Counted from the first letter of the stretch, positions 1 to 8,452 are shown. The stretch is 64,000 nt of DNA from Streptococcus mitis (GCF_946190375.1 NZ_CAMIAF010000009.1:38747-102746), one strand, 5' to 3'. Program-made: numbers and translations. Notes: generated by a model from the letters alone, not told the origin.

Positions 1-795
1 GTATAGGTAACCATCACCCTCTGTGTGTTGCCCAGGAGCAAAGAGATAGATAGAGTTAAATTTAGCTTTGGCAATGATAGCTGTCTTAGCCACGATCAAG
101 AAATTGATATCTTTACCGCCACCAGCTTTCACAAATCCAGTTGTGAAATCAAATTGAGTTTTGAAACGTGCATCATCCCAAACCTCGATAAGTTGCACTC
201 CATCTAGCGATGTTACACGTGTGTCAATTCCTTGAGGTGATGTAGTAGCGATTGCGCGTGTAAAGTCTTTAGCACGCTCTAGGGCATCCATTACCTCGCT
301 AGATACATACATGACAAGGTTTGATGCTCCATATTTACGCATTGGCAAAATAGCAGCTTTCAAGATTCCATAGACATTCTCCGGTGTAATGCTATCTTCT
401 TGTTTGAAATGATGACCATTAATTGCAGCTGTTGCAATTTTAGAAAAGCGGTAAGCATCAACTTCTGGTGTTGCATGTTCTGAAATGAATGTATTTGAGA
501 TGTTAGCAACTGAAAGCTCTTGGTTTGTTTCGTCAACATCTGCTGTATCAACAAAAAACTCAACATCTCGGTCAAATCCAAGAGTATAAACGTTTTTATC
601 GTTTGATACTGTACCTGAGTTGTAACCCTTAGAGCGTGTATGTGCCTTATATCCTGTTACAGAGATTGTTGGCAATTCAAATGATTTTGCGCCGAGCCAA
701 TTTACTTTTGGCGTTTCAAGAATGGCAGTCAATGAGCCTTGCATGAGGCGTTTTTCAAACTGCCCCTCATGTTTTGTGATGTAATTGATTGACAT
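1..795 (-). CDS. Phage major capsid protein (3' end outside window)
   Basis: The frame opens at an ATG (complement 793-795) and is still open at base 1, so 265 N-terminal residues are visible. It begins MSINYITKHEG, contains no cysteine, and has a mid-protein segment PEVDAYRFSKIA resembling coat-protein helices. It lies directly after the scaffold gene in the order portal, minor head protein, scaffold, which is where A118/SPP1-like phages carry the shell protein. The product would form the icosahedral capsid. The call rests on gene order and general character, not on a catalytic motif. It probably shares a transcript with the scaffold gene from the late promoter near 1440-1474. Confidence 0.8.
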   Translation of the reverse strand, partial: MSINYITKHEGQFEKRLMQGSLTAILETPKVNWLGAKSFELPTISVTGYKAHTRSKGYNSGTVSNDKNVYTLGFDRDVEFFVDTADVDETNQELSVANISNTFISEHATPEVDAYRFSKIATAAINGHHFKQEDSITPENVYGILKAAILPMRKYGASNLVMYVSSEVMDALERAKDFTRAIATTSPQGIDTRVTSLDGVQLIEVWDDARFKTQFDFTTGFVKAGGGKDINFLIVAKTAIIAKAKFNSIYLFAPGQHTEGDGYLY

Positions 796-811
796 CTACT
801 ATTCCTCCTTT

Positions 812-1372
812 TTATTCTGTTAGCCCTAATGCCTGTGCAAAGGCATCTGGTGCTGGGTCTGTTGCTGTTGGATTTCCAAACGCAACGATATTTGGGTTAG
901 GCTTGCCATCTTCTTCTGCTTTAAAAAGATATGGGTCACTTTCCTTTAGACCATTGAGGATGTCATCTAGTTTAGGTTTGCCACTGTCATCTAGTTCAAT
1001 GGCATCAACATCAATAAACTTCATCAAGGTTGATGGATTGTGTGCTGTGGTATCTTTCAAAGCAAGGTTGATAGCATTCACCTTATTTGTTTTTGCCAGT
1101 TCATCAGCAGCCTCTTGTTTATACTTGTCATAATCCGCTTGCAATTTATCAATCGCCTCTTTTTGTTCAGCGCTGATACTTTCAAGCGATTTCAAGTGTT
1201 CAACTTGCTCCTCTGCTTTTTCTAACTGGCCTTTCAAACTATCTCGCTCTTTGGTGATAGTTTCCAAGGCTGATTTGTCCTCGTTGAGCTCTTTTCCTCG
1301 CAAGGCAAAGACTGATTTAGCCTGTTCCTCTGTCAATCCAAGTTTGAGTAGTTCCTCTGTTGTAAATGCCAT
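812..1372 (-). CDS. Phage scaffolding protein (GP20 family)
   Basis: 186 aa from MAFTTEELLKLGL, with a strong aggagg 5 bp upstream; an upstream in-frame start is less likely. Residues about 25-100 are highly charged and predicted coiled coil (KERDSLKGQLEKAEEQVEHL), followed by a short acidic tail ending AFAQALGLTE. This is the layout of GP20-type scaffold proteins, which guide procapsid assembly and then leave or are degraded. It is the first gene of the third late unit, just downstream of a terminator and a late box, and 16 bp upstream of the capsid gene. Confidence 0.82.
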   Translation of the reverse strand: MAFTTEELLKLGLTEEQAKSVFALRGKELNEDKSALETITKERDSLKGQLEKAEEQVEHLKSLESISAEQKEAIDKLQADYDKYKQEAADELAKTNKVNAINLALKDTTAHNPSTLMKFIDVDAIELDDSGKPKLDDILNGLKESDPYLFKAEEDGKPNPNIVAFGNPTATDPAPDAFAQALGLTE

Positions 1373-1439
1373 TTGTACCTCCTTAGTTCTTTTTAGGTGG
1401 ACAACTCCCACCGAAAAGCAAAATATTATTTACTATTTC

Positions 1440-1474
1440 AGTTTACTTTGGATGGAATGGGATTTTTTACGGTT
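1440..1474 (-). promoter_or_regulatory. Late promoter C with conserved 16-bp box
   Basis: On the minus strand the box AACCGTAAAAAATCCC (1474-1459) is followed after 13 bp by a -10-like TAAACT (1445-1440). The same box occurs at 6128-6143 and 7360-7375 at nearly the same distance from a -10. It lies between the terminator at 1482-1511 and the scaffold gene. No good -35 hexamer is visible, which fits an activator-dependent promoter. The function is inferred from the three-way repetition. Confidence 0.6.
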
Positions 1475-1481
1475 TTAGGCA

Positions 1482-1511
1482 CAAAAAAAGAGGGTTGTTT
1501 AGTAACCCTCT
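1482..1511 (-). terminator. Rho-independent terminator after the minor head protein gene
   Basis: The stem AGAGGGTT/AACCCTCT with a 7-nt loop is followed on the minus strand by seven T. It lies 7 bp after the stop of the minor head protein gene and just before late promoter C, so it closes the packaging/portal unit. Confidence 0.8.
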
Positions 1512-1517
1512 TGATAA

Positions 1518-2666
1518 TTAGATATATGCTCTTTCTCTACTGTAATCACGGCTTAAAAATTCGTGTTGTTCTACAAGAGCTCTTATTTTCCCTTGATAAG
1601 CTCTAACTTTTAGCCTCTCAGCTTGTATCAGATCATCATCACCCAATGTACTAGCATAGTGCAATCTTTCTTTATGATGCTTGATATTGCGCTCTAAGGC
1701 TCTTTGTTTAGCCTCGATGCGTGCATTTTCTTCTGCCTGTTCTGGCGTTAGGTCTTTCATATAGTCTGGCAAGTCTGGTATTTCATTTACTCCTACGATA
1801 AAAGGCGTAAGATAATGACCACAATGGACACCTAGACATCCCCCAGCAGTACCAAAACCATAATCTAGCAAACTATGAATAGTAAAGCCGTTTATTGTTC
1901 TGCCTTGACCTTTAGTGACAATCTTACCTTGCAATGGAGCACATGCAGCTCTAGCAGACGACTTGATAGAATAGTAAAAAGTATCTATCCCTAATTCCTC
2001 TGCAGGCCTCGTACGCATATCATTGTAAACCCTGTAAGTTGTCGTTTTGATAATTGCTCTGGCATAGCTATCTGCTCGCCACTCTCTCCCTGCGCTGTCA
2101 GTAAATCCAGTAAAGCCCTTTTTTTGCCACGACATGATAGTATCATTTAATGCTCTATCACTCGTTTTAGTACCTGCTACCACTTGTGCTACTGTCTGCT
2201 CTACAACCGATTTGAAAACAGTCTGTATGCTTGCTGGTAATGTTGAATTGATAAGATTAAGGTCACTTATAGCTTGTTGAGTATAGGACTCAAGAGCATC
2301 AATTACACCATTTCTAACTTTGCCACTAGATTCTCTTTTTAAATCTTCCTCCAGTTGCTCCTTTGTGTCCTTATAGACCTTTAACCCCTCATTAGCAATA
2401 ACTTCTCTCAAAAGACTTTCAGCAATTCCTGTACGCTCAACAATAATCTTTAAGTTCTCCTCATTCAGCATGTACATATCATTGAGCTTTTCTAGTTGCC
2501 ATATATACGGATTTTTTGCAAGATCAGCATTGCCACGCTCTTTTAGTCGCTTTATCATACTATCAAACAACTCAATTTGCATTTTAGAGTAAATATCACT
2601 CACGCCCTGCATGTGCAAAGAAAATCGCTGATCATTTAGAGTTGGCATCTTACGTTTATCAGTCAT
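1518..2666 (-). CDS. Phage minor capsid / head morphogenesis protein (Phage_min_cap2 type)
   Basis: 382 aa from ATG 2666, with aaggag 6 bp upstream; an in-frame TTG two codons earlier lacks its own site. The N-terminal half is helical. The central region GYEFGTAGGCLGVHCGHYLTP-like (about residues 250-290) carries the conserved Cys/His cluster and glycines typical of this family, and the C-terminus is a long charged helix. The gene follows the portal gene. In SPP1/A118-like phages this product sits inside the procapsid at the portal vertex and helps DNA ejection. The role comes from family and position; no enzymatic activity is implied. Confidence 0.75.
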   Translation of the reverse strand: MTDKRKMPTLNDQRFSLHMQGVSDIYSKMQIELFDSMIKRLKERGNADLAKNPYIWQLEKLNDMYMLNEENLKIIVERTGIAESLLREVIANEGLKVYKDTKEQLEEDLKRESSGKVRNGVIDALESYTQQAISDLNLINSTLPASIQTVFKSVVEQTVAQVVAGTKTSDRALNDTIMSWQKKGFTGFTDSAGREWRADSYARAIIKTTTYRVYNDMRTRPAEELGIDTFYYSIKSSARAACAPLQGKIVTKGQGRTINGFTIHSLLDYGFGTAGGCLGVHCGHYLTPFIVGVNEIPDLPDYMKDLTPEQAEENARIEAKQRALERNIKHHKERLHYASTLGDDDLIQAERLKVRAYQGKIRALVEQHEFLSRDYSRERAYI

Positions 2667-2707
2667 TCTCAACTCCTTATGTGTCGTTTATTGTAATTTA
2701 TAGCAGT

Positions 2708-4264
2708 TTATAGCTCTCCCTCTTCTGCTTTCTTCTCTGTTTTTCCATACAAAGCCAGTTCTGCATCACTCTCTGGTGGTAACTCTCCATTGATTTCAGC
2801 AAGTTCTTTCTCTGCTTCTTCATTTGTGATGTTCAATACTTTAGCAATACCTCTTTTCTGTGTCGCAAATCCAGCTGCTACCATCTTCATCCAGTAATCA
2901 AGCTCTGCATGCCTATCAGTAAATACACCATCATCCAAATTAACTGAAATATCATCAAGCTCTGGAATTTCTCCGCTGTAAACCCCTACTGCTTTACCAA
3001 GTTCACACATTGAAACACAAAGCTCTTTGATAGCTTGCTCAACAAGTGCAACAATGCTATTTCGCATTTGATAGGTGTCTGAGTTCTCGCTGACGATTTC
3101 TGTTGCTGTCTTTACTCCTTGCCCATCAAAGGTAAACATGCCACTTGATACACCAATCTGCATTTCAAAGAGCTTCAAACCCTCTGAAATGGCTGAAATA
3201 TAATCTGATGAGCGGATAGGAGTTGTAAGGTCAATAATGCTACCACTATCCATATTGCCTGCTCCTACTTGCATGTAAACATTTTGGTCAGTATCAAAAC
3301 GTCGCTTAAATTTGATTTCACCGTGGATATCTTGTACTTTGAGTTGCGTTATTTGCTCAGGCACAATCACGCGCCTTTGACCCATTTTAATTTCCCACAT
3401 AAATTCATCGTACGTGCGATTGATAAAATCAATAGTGGTCTTGGCGTTATCAAAGATAGATAAACCAAGAGGGCTGTTGATATCCTTGTTATTCATCCCT
3501 GGTGTCTTGAGATAAACAAACAATGGGCGTGATAGTCCTTGTATCGTTGTTACTGGTTGCAAGTCAGGATATAGCTCACTCAAATTTACACGATCACCCA
3601 GCGTGCCGTCTGATGTTGATTTGTAAAGCTCGTTAGTAATGCGGTATAGGTTCTTATCCTTTGTACTCCCTACCTCTTTGCCATCTTGAGTTACCCACTC
3701 ATGAAACTCAACTAACGTATAATATACATTCTTTTTGCTCTCTGACTTAATTGTCTTTGTGAGGATTGCCGCACTTGATACATCCTGTGTATTGCTTTGT
3801 AATGGCAAAAATACTGGTGCTTGAATAAATGCCACTCTAACCTTATCTCCATCAATATAAGGTCTCATAGCAAGCCCACCCAAAGCCAGACAACTCTCTA
3901 AATATCGCTCAAAGTTTTTGTTAAAGCGATCATTGCCTAGCATATTATCAAGAAAATTATTTAGTGTCTCATCCTCTGCTGTAATTGCCGCTTGCTCGTT
4001 GTAAACAAGGCTGGCAATCTTTTTAGCTGCAGTTCGTGCAATCGGTAAGTGTTGTATCTTTCTACGCTTTCTGTCGCCATCGGTGTTGATGTACTCCACA
4101 TCATCAAATTTAGATTGATAGTAAGCTAGATTGAGCTGTATCCTGTTAAATTCGGATTGTGTTACAGCTACCTTTGGGTGCTCCAAGATACTGTTTAGGT
4201 TCGATGTTTCCATGTTATACCTCCCACGGTTGAAAAAGTCTTTTACTTTTTGAATTAAGTTCAT
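2708..4264 (-). CDS. Phage portal protein (A118 / SPP1 gp6-like)
   Basis: 518 aa, the usual size for this portal family. N-terminal MNLIQKVKDFFNRGRYN, then a mixed core with the patterns LPIARTAAKKIASLV and ALGGLAMRPYI that recur in A118-type portals, and an acidic, lysine-rich C-terminus. The product would form the dodecameric ring through which DNA enters and leaves the capsid and dock the terminase. The gene lies 11 bp downstream of the large terminase gene and 41 bp upstream of the minor head gene, within one late transcript. Confidence 0.88.
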   Translation of the reverse strand: MNLIQKVKDFFNRGRYNMETSNLNSILEHPKVAVTQSEFNRIQLNLAYYQSKFDDVEYINTDGDRKRRKIQHLPIARTAAKKIASLVYNEQAAITAEDETLNNFLDNMLGNDRFNKNFERYLESCLALGGLAMRPYIDGDKVRVAFIQAPVFLPLQSNTQDVSSAAILTKTIKSESKKNVYYTLVEFHEWVTQDGKEVGSTKDKNLYRITNELYKSTSDGTLGDRVNLSELYPDLQPVTTIQGLSRPLFVYLKTPGMNNKDINSPLGLSIFDNAKTTIDFINRTYDEFMWEIKMGQRRVIVPEQITQLKVQDIHGEIKFKRRFDTDQNVYMQVGAGNMDSGSIIDLTTPIRSSDYISAISEGLKLFEMQIGVSSGMFTFDGQGVKTATEIVSENSDTYQMRNSIVALVEQAIKELCVSMCELGKAVGVYSGEIPELDDISVNLDDGVFTDRHAELDYWMKMVAAGFATQKRGIAKVLNITNEEAEKELAEINGELPPESDAELALYGKTEKKAEEGEL

Positions 4265-4275
4265 TGTTGCCCTCC

Positions 4276-5589
4276 TTATGAATTACCAACACGCAAACCA
4301 AGTATCTTAGAATTGTCTAGTATAAAATACTGGGCAACATCGCATGTATGGTCATCATCTTTGATGACATTTGGGCTATCAGACTGCAGTGTCTTTTCAT
4401 CCCATCTGTACATCTTATGTTCTTCAATAAATACCTTGTTATTCTCTGTATCAAGATAATAAAAGCGACCTTGTGCTAATAATGATTGGAATGTATCAAT
4501 CATTGTCACTTTCTTCAATTTAGCCACTGGATGCCATCTAATACCGAAATCAAGATACATCTGGTTTCTCAATGCTCCCTCTGCGCTATCAATCGTATAT
4601 TGCAAAATAGGTACTCTGTACTTACTGACAACGGATTGTATAAAGCTGTTGATGTCCTGTGATAGTTGGCTAGGTGCTTTCTTTATCACTTGACCAGCTG
4701 GTGAATAATACCAGGTATCAAGTAAGATAACCTTACTTTTAGCAGTTATCCCAAAAGCACAACATGCAGTAGCTGACTGCTGATGCCCACCGTCCAATGC
4801 AAAAGATATACCTATCAGCCTATCATCACTAGGCAAAGCATCTAACGGGTGAAATGTACTCATGTTATAGATATTATTCCCTAAACCAACTGACTCACCT
4901 AGATAGACATACCTGTAATAATCATAGTCATTCTTTTTTATACGCTCGATATCAGCCAACATCTGATCATTTACAAATCCTAACTCATCATCAAGATAAG
5001 TGCTAGAATGGCATAAGTAATTATCTTGCGTATTCATTTCCTCATACCACTCATTTATCCAACTGTACGGATTGATAGGAGGGTTATATGACCAAAAGAT
5101 TTTAACAAATTGAGCGCGTGGATGTTTTTGGCGCATAAATGTAATGTTGGTCTGGTCAAATTCTTCTGCGCTTGAAAATTCAGCAGCCTCTTCATACCAA
5201 ACGGCAATAATATTCCCAATGTTGTTGGATTTCAACTTTTGGTAGTCATCGAGGCCGTAAAAATAAAATGTTGAGCCTGTCTTTTTGTGACTTATCTTAA
5301 ATGGGCTGACTGTCATCTTAAAACGACTAGTTAGACCAAACAACGACAATCCCCATTGGATTTGATTATACACACTATCACGGATTGTATTAGCTACTTT
5401 ACGGATAATGACAATATTGGCAGTTTCACCCCTTATGATGTACCAAGTCATCATGACAATCAGCTTTAAGGTAATAACTGATGATTTGAATGAGTTTCGC
5501 CCACCTTTCAAAATGTTGTAAGGTTTCTTAGATTTCCAAACACTCTTGAAATGAGGATTGACATTTTTTTGAATATCAATTATCTTCAT
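4276..5589 (-). CDS. terL: Phage terminase large subunit
   Basis: 437 aa from MKIIDIQKN, with ggaggg 5 bp upstream, overlapping the 3' end of terS by 14 bp (coupled translation). The N-terminal ATPase has the Walker-A-like KGGRNSFKSS (about residues 27-36) and the Walker B AVWYEEAAEF (about 125). The C-terminal nuclease half has acidic residues in FALDGG and YTIDSAEG. The product pumps and cuts phage DNA during packaging. Length and motif order are normal for phage Terminase_3/PBSX-type large subunits. Confidence 0.93.
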   Translation of the reverse strand: MKIIDIQKNVNPHFKSVWKSKKPYNILKGGRNSFKSSVITLKLIVMMTWYIIRGETANIVIIRKVANTIRDSVYNQIQWGLSLFGLTSRFKMTVSPFKISHKKTGSTFYFYGLDDYQKLKSNNIGNIIAVWYEEAAEFSSAEEFDQTNITFMRQKHPRAQFVKIFWSYNPPINPYSWINEWYEEMNTQDNYLCHSSTYLDDELGFVNDQMLADIERIKKNDYDYYRYVYLGESVGLGNNIYNMSTFHPLDALPSDDRLIGISFALDGGHQQSATACCAFGITAKSKVILLDTWYYSPAGQVIKKAPSQLSQDINSFIQSVVSKYRVPILQYTIDSAEGALRNQMYLDFGIRWHPVAKLKKVTMIDTFQSLLAQGRFYYLDTENNKVFIEEHKMYRWDEKTLQSDSPNVIKDDDHTCDVAQYFILDNSKILGLRVGNS

Positions 5590-6055
5590 CGTCACCCTCC
5601 CAACTATCAATAATTGTGATGGTGTCATCTTCCATTTGTGTATCTATCAACTGTGATTTTAATTTCTCAATCTCAAGCTCTAGTTTTTCAGATTGTTTAG
5701 CTGTTGGATATCGTTTCAAGATTTCAGTAATAGCTTTAATAACTGTTGCATTATCTGCTTTCTTAATATGTCTTTCTACTTTTCCTGTTGTTGGATTAAG
5801 TATCAAAACCTCCTCATCTCGTTTACCTCTAGCGATTTCAGAAAGGATATAGAGCGCCTCTGTCGCATCCATGATATTTGACTTATGCAGCTCTTGCATC
5901 TGCTTATTTATGTACTCTTTTATCCCAACATTTCCCAACAGTTCAGTAATACGATTATTGGCATAACTCTCACTATAACCAGCCTTAATTGCTGATTGAT
6001 AGCCGTTTCCTGTCTTTATGTACTCATCTGCAAAGCGCCTCTGTCTTTCATTCAT
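5576..6055 (-). CDS. terS: Phage terminase small subunit
   Basis: 159 aa. The N-terminus MNERQRRFADEYIKTGNG followed by QSAIKAGYSESYANNR is the helix-turn-helix signature of Terminase_2 small subunits. A middle helical oligomerisation region and a C-terminal coiled-coil (KLELEIEKLKSQL) and acidic tail follow. It recognises the pac/cos region and hands DNA to TerL. It is the first gene of the second late unit, about 55 bp downstream of the -10 of late promoter B. Confidence 0.9.
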   Translation of the reverse strand: MNERQRRFADEYIKTGNGYQSAIKAGYSESYANNRITELLGNVGIKEYINKQMQELHKSNIMDATEALYILSEIARGKRDEEVLILNPTTGKVERHIKKADNATVIKAITEILKRYPTAKQSEKLELEIEKLKSQLIDTQMEDDTITIIDSWEGDDEDN

Positions 6056-6109
6056 TCGCTACCTCCTTTCCAACAAAAAAATCACAAGTATTGCTACTCA
6101 TGATTTCAT

Positions 6110-6143
6110 TTTATATGCTAAAAGAGGGGATGTTTTACTGTTA
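6110..6143 (-). promoter_or_regulatory. Late promoter B with conserved 16-bp box
   Basis: On the minus strand AACAGTAAAACATCCC (6143-6128) is followed after 12 bp by TATAAA (6115-6110). It is the second copy of the box shared with 1459-1474 and 7360-7375. It lies between the terminator at 6162-6185 and terS, so it would drive the packaging-head unit. Confidence 0.6.
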
Positions 6144-6161
6144 TTTTTGATTTAAGGCGCA

Positions 6162-6185
6162 AAAAAAGCCCCAATTAAGGGGCTA
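6162..6185 (-). terminator. Rho-independent terminator after the tRNA-like element
   Basis: A GC-rich stem AGCCCC/GGGGCT with an AATTAA loop is followed on the minus strand by a run of seven T. It lies 9 bp past the 3' end of the tRNA-like sequence and ends the first late unit before late promoter B. Confidence 0.85.
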
Positions 6186-6193
6186 AGATGTAA

Positions 6194-6262
6194 CGTAGTA
6201 GCCCGGATTCGAACCGGATTCTCCTCCATCAAGGCGTAATCCCTATATACTACTCCCTACGT
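6194..6262 (-). tRNA. tRNA-like element, degenerate
   Basis: The minus strand contains a textbook T arm: TCCGG, loop TTCGAAT, CCGGG (about 6208-6224). The outer segments pair as an acceptor stem (ACGTAG with CTACGT, one further mismatch), and GTAG..TTAC can form a D arm. The anticodon stem is poor and there is no variable loop, so at about 68 nt it is shorter than a normal tRNA and no anticodon can be assigned with confidence. Its 5' end overlaps the 3' end of the preceding gene, and it is followed by a terminator. It may be a decayed phage tRNA or a tRNA mimic. Confidence 0.45.
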
Positions 6263-6660
6263 TTCTTAGTGTAATTATACCACTCCTTTTTGACTTTTTC
6301 AACAAGTTTACGCTCTTTTGGCGTCAAATTGGTTGCGCCCTTTTTGCTTTTCTCATGTTCTGCATGATTATAGCCGTGATGAGCATGTGGTTTCATACCT
6401 TTATGCACATGATCTAAGTCAATTTGCTTATTACGCTTATTTTTTGTATCAAAATAAACAATACTCTTGGGTGTGTTTTTGTTCTTGTCAATAAGTACGT
6501 AAACTCTACCTTTTGTCATCGTTTCCATTGGAGTCTTTTGTGACCCTTGCTCGTTTTGAGTAACAAACTTTATATTGCCTACTTTATGTACAGTCTTATA
6601 TTCTGTGCCATATTTCTTCTTTTTGTCGCTCATTCCAGAGCTTGCCCCTCTACCGCCCAT
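6250..6660 (-). CDS. Phage protein with MGGRGASSG N-terminus, unknown function
   Basis: 136 aa. It starts with the glycine-rich motif MGGRGASSG found on several phage head-associated and effector proteins. The rest is very basic, with a histidine cluster DHVHKGMKPHAHHGYNH (about residues 78-95) that could bind metal. It overlaps the upstream DUF4417 gene by 31 bp, and its 3' end overlaps the tRNA-like element. It belongs to the first late unit, ahead of the terminase. I do not recognise a specific family; a nuclease-like role is possible from the His cluster but unproven. Confidence 0.6.
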   Translation of the reverse strand: MGGRGASSGMSDKKKKYGTEYKTVHKVGNIKFVTQNEQGSQKTPMETMTKGRVYVLIDKNKNTPKSIVYFDTKNKRNKQIDLDHVHKGMKPHAHHGYNHAEHEKSKKGATNLTPKERKLVEKVKKEWYNYTKKRRE

Positions 6661-7307
6661 TTATCCATCCTTTCTGTTGTGTCATTCCCAAAATAAACTA
6701 CCTCGATACCTTTATAATCATAATCAACCTCACCACCATATACCAAAATACGCTTTGGCGCTATCTTTTTAATCATGGCATCTACTCCATCTTTCCACAA
6801 TTCAAAGCGCTCTTTGCGTTGTTTTATGCCTACTGTACTGATGGCCACTGTGCTATGTTTCGGCAAACCATCAAAGCAAAACTCATAACTTTCTGGACTT
6901 GACCATGATACAGTAGGTATGACTGTATAACCCCAATTCTGCATCATTTGGCCTATCAATCTTGAGCGATAAGTATTCCAAAGTTGCATAGCTATTGGCA
7001 TGTCTGTGTATAGGCTAAAATCTGGTGTAAGTACACAATCAAAATCAGCTAGTTTTTCTAAGTAAAAATCTGGGCGTTTCCAAATTCTTTCAAACTGATA
7101 ATCATCTAAGAAAAAATGCACGGTAGCTGAATAGTCAGGTTTATTCAAAACATAGTTAAATCCCTGTAACTTTTTAGGAATATGATCAACTGGTTCAAGG
7201 ATTGGCAAATTATATTTACCATCTGTGCGCGTGGCATCATAATCCAACAAATTATACTGGTTAATAGTATTCTGTCTGTGATATGGTTTTGTTGTCAGAT
7301 TGTCCAT
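6630..7307 (-). CDS. DUF4417 phage protein
   Basis: 225 aa. The pattern of a DxD-like segment (ADFDCVLTPDFSLYTDMP, about residues 88-105), then NWGYTVIPTVSWSSPESY, then VAISTVGIKQ and a late ILVYGGEVDY is what I know as DUF4417, common in Gram-positive phages and of unknown function. It is the first gene after late promoter A and overlaps the next gene. A good ggagg site precedes the start. Confidence 0.72.
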   Translation of the reverse strand: MDNLTTKPYHRQNTINQYNLLDYDATRTDGKYNLPILEPVDHIPKKLQGFNYVLNKPDYSATVHFFLDDYQFERIWKRPDFYLEKLADFDCVLTPDFSLYTDMPIAMQLWNTYRSRLIGQMMQNWGYTVIPTVSWSSPESYEFCFDGLPKHSTVAISTVGIKQRKERFELWKDGVDAMIKKIAPKRILVYGGEVDYDYKGIEVVYFGNDTTERMDKWAVEGQALE

Positions 7308-7321
7308 ATTATCCTCCTAAT

Positions 7322-7356
7322 AAAAAACCTATGTACCTTGATTATAGATACATAGG
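7322..7356 (-). terminator. Terminator after the late-regulator gene
   Basis: The arms CCTATGTA/TACATAGG enclose a 13-nt loop and are followed by six T on the minus strand. The loop contains the TATAAT of late promoter A, so the structure could both end read-through from the early operon and sit over the late start. Confidence 0.6.
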
Positions 7357-7375
7357 ATAGGGTATTTTTACGGTT
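7341..7375 (-). promoter_or_regulatory. Late promoter A with conserved 16-bp box
   Basis: On the minus strand AACCGTAAAAATACCC (7375-7360) lies 13 bp upstream of a perfect -10 TATAAT (7346-7341). The box overlaps the stop codon of the putative late activator gene, placing the first late promoter directly after it. It is the third copy of the shared box. Confidence 0.62.
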
Positions 7376-7754
7376 ATTTAGATAGGGGGATGTGTTTGTA
7401 AGTTGAAACAAAATACTGATCAAACCATTTGTTGATATATGTGTACGCCGGGCTAGGACTTAGATATAAAATTTTCTGACACGCGCCAATCACATTGATA
7501 CTTTCAAATACATAGACTTCTTTTATCGTTTTTAACATTTTTCTATCTGACTTCTCGATATATTCATCTGTTACAGTTTTCAGATTTACCAAAAATACAG
7601 ACTGCTCAATATTATTCTCTAAAAATGCCTCATGTATCTTTTGCTCAAGGATGGTTCTTTCCGGATTTTTCTTATCCCTCAAAAAATACCACTTGAGCCA
7701 ATTGATTTCTCTCCTATGGATAACAGATAATCGCTCTATTTTTTTCTTCGTCAT
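7374..7754 (-). CDS. Putative late-transcription activator (ArpU/DUF722-like)
   Basis: 126 aa, basic, mostly helical. The C-terminal part has an HTH-like arrangement (VIGACQKILYLSPSPAYTYINKWFDQY, split here as a -35-recognition-like helix pair), and the N-terminus is charged (MTKKKIERLSVIHRREINW). Its size, its position as last gene of the early operon and its place just ahead of the first late promoter match the ArpU, RinA and DUF722 late activators of Gram-positive phages. The family call is tentative; the role is inferred mainly from position and from the three downstream boxes. Confidence 0.5.
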   Translation of the reverse strand: MTKKKIERLSVIHRREINWLKWYFLRDKKNPERTILEQKIHEAFLENNIEQSVFLVNLKTVTDEYIEKSDRKMLKTIKEVYVFESINVIGACQKILYLSPSPAYTYINKWFDQYFVSTYKHIPLSK

Positions 7755-7773
7755 CCATTACCTCCAAATCTCA

Positions 7774-8058
7774 CTAAATAAATAGACTGGCTAACCAAAT
7801 TAAAAATGCACATGTAATGATTTTCGAAATACTGCTCTTTACAGCATACGAATAATCCTCTTCAGATTCTTTTTTACTGGATAATACAGGCCAGATGAAA
7901 GATAGTAGTGCATCCATCCCTAATGCTTGCCAAACTGTAATTTTACTGACTGGAATAATCGTTGTGATAATTTCATTCCAACCATACTGAACCACGAACG
8001 GTGATGCAACGATTACAAATAGCGCACCAATGATAATACCTGTTTTTTTAGATTTCAT
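7774..8058 (-). CDS. Small phage membrane protein, two transmembrane segments
   Basis: 94 aa from MKSKKTGIII, chosen because gaggag lies 6 bp upstream; an in-frame start 13 codons earlier would overlap the preceding gene and has no site. Hydrophobic segments at about residues 6-28 and 74-93 flank a polar loop. The function is unknown. It is unlikely to be the holin, which should lie in the lysis module outside the window. Confidence 0.6.
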   Translation of the reverse strand: MKSKKTGIIIGALFVIVASPFVVQYGWNEIITTIIPVSKITVWQALGMDALLSFIWPVLSSKKESEEDYSYAVKSSISKIITCAFLIWLASLFI

Positions 8059-8080
8059 TTTTCTTCTCCTCATTAACTTT

Positions 8081-8452
8081 CTAACGCACAAATTCATTGA
8101 CCAGATCGCTGATAAGAAACTTCCAATCAGATTCTCTAAAGGTCAAAAAACGATCTGCGGTCAAATTTCTAAGCCTTTTATAAAAGAGTATCTTTAGCTG
8201 GATTGATTCACCAACAGTAAGGAAGACACCAGGGAAACGATGTACTGAATGCACTCTATTCCCGTATCCAGAAATATCTAAATGTATTATCGTTTCTGGA
8301 TATGAACGTCCAATCTTAACTTCAACTCCGAGTTCAACTTTGACCTCTTCCACAATTGGAACCTCGTTAAAAATTGGTCGTGCAGAAAATAATGGCGACG
8401 GGATTTTTTGCCTTTTCTTTCTTCCTAAATATGGATATTTTTTAGGTCTCAT
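8081..8452 (-). CDS. Uncharacterised phage protein
   Basis: 123 aa from MRPKKYPYLGRKK, with ggagg 6 bp upstream, overlapping the YopX-like gene by 11 bp. It has a basic N-terminus, then beta-rich stretches (VELGVEVKIGRSYPETIIHLD). No catalytic motif is recognised. It belongs to the late part of the early operon. Confidence 0.6.
   Translation of the reverse strand: MRPKKYPYLGRKKRQKIPSPLFSARPIFNEVPIVEEVKVELGVEVKIGRSYPETIIHLDISGYGNRVHSVHRFPGVFLTVGESIQLKILFYKRLRNLTADRFLTFRESDWKFLISDLVNEFVR

Noticed and set aside
7774-8097. Two-helix protein considered as holin
   Set aside because: It lies between early operon and late regulator, not in the lysis module, and has no adjacent lysin.
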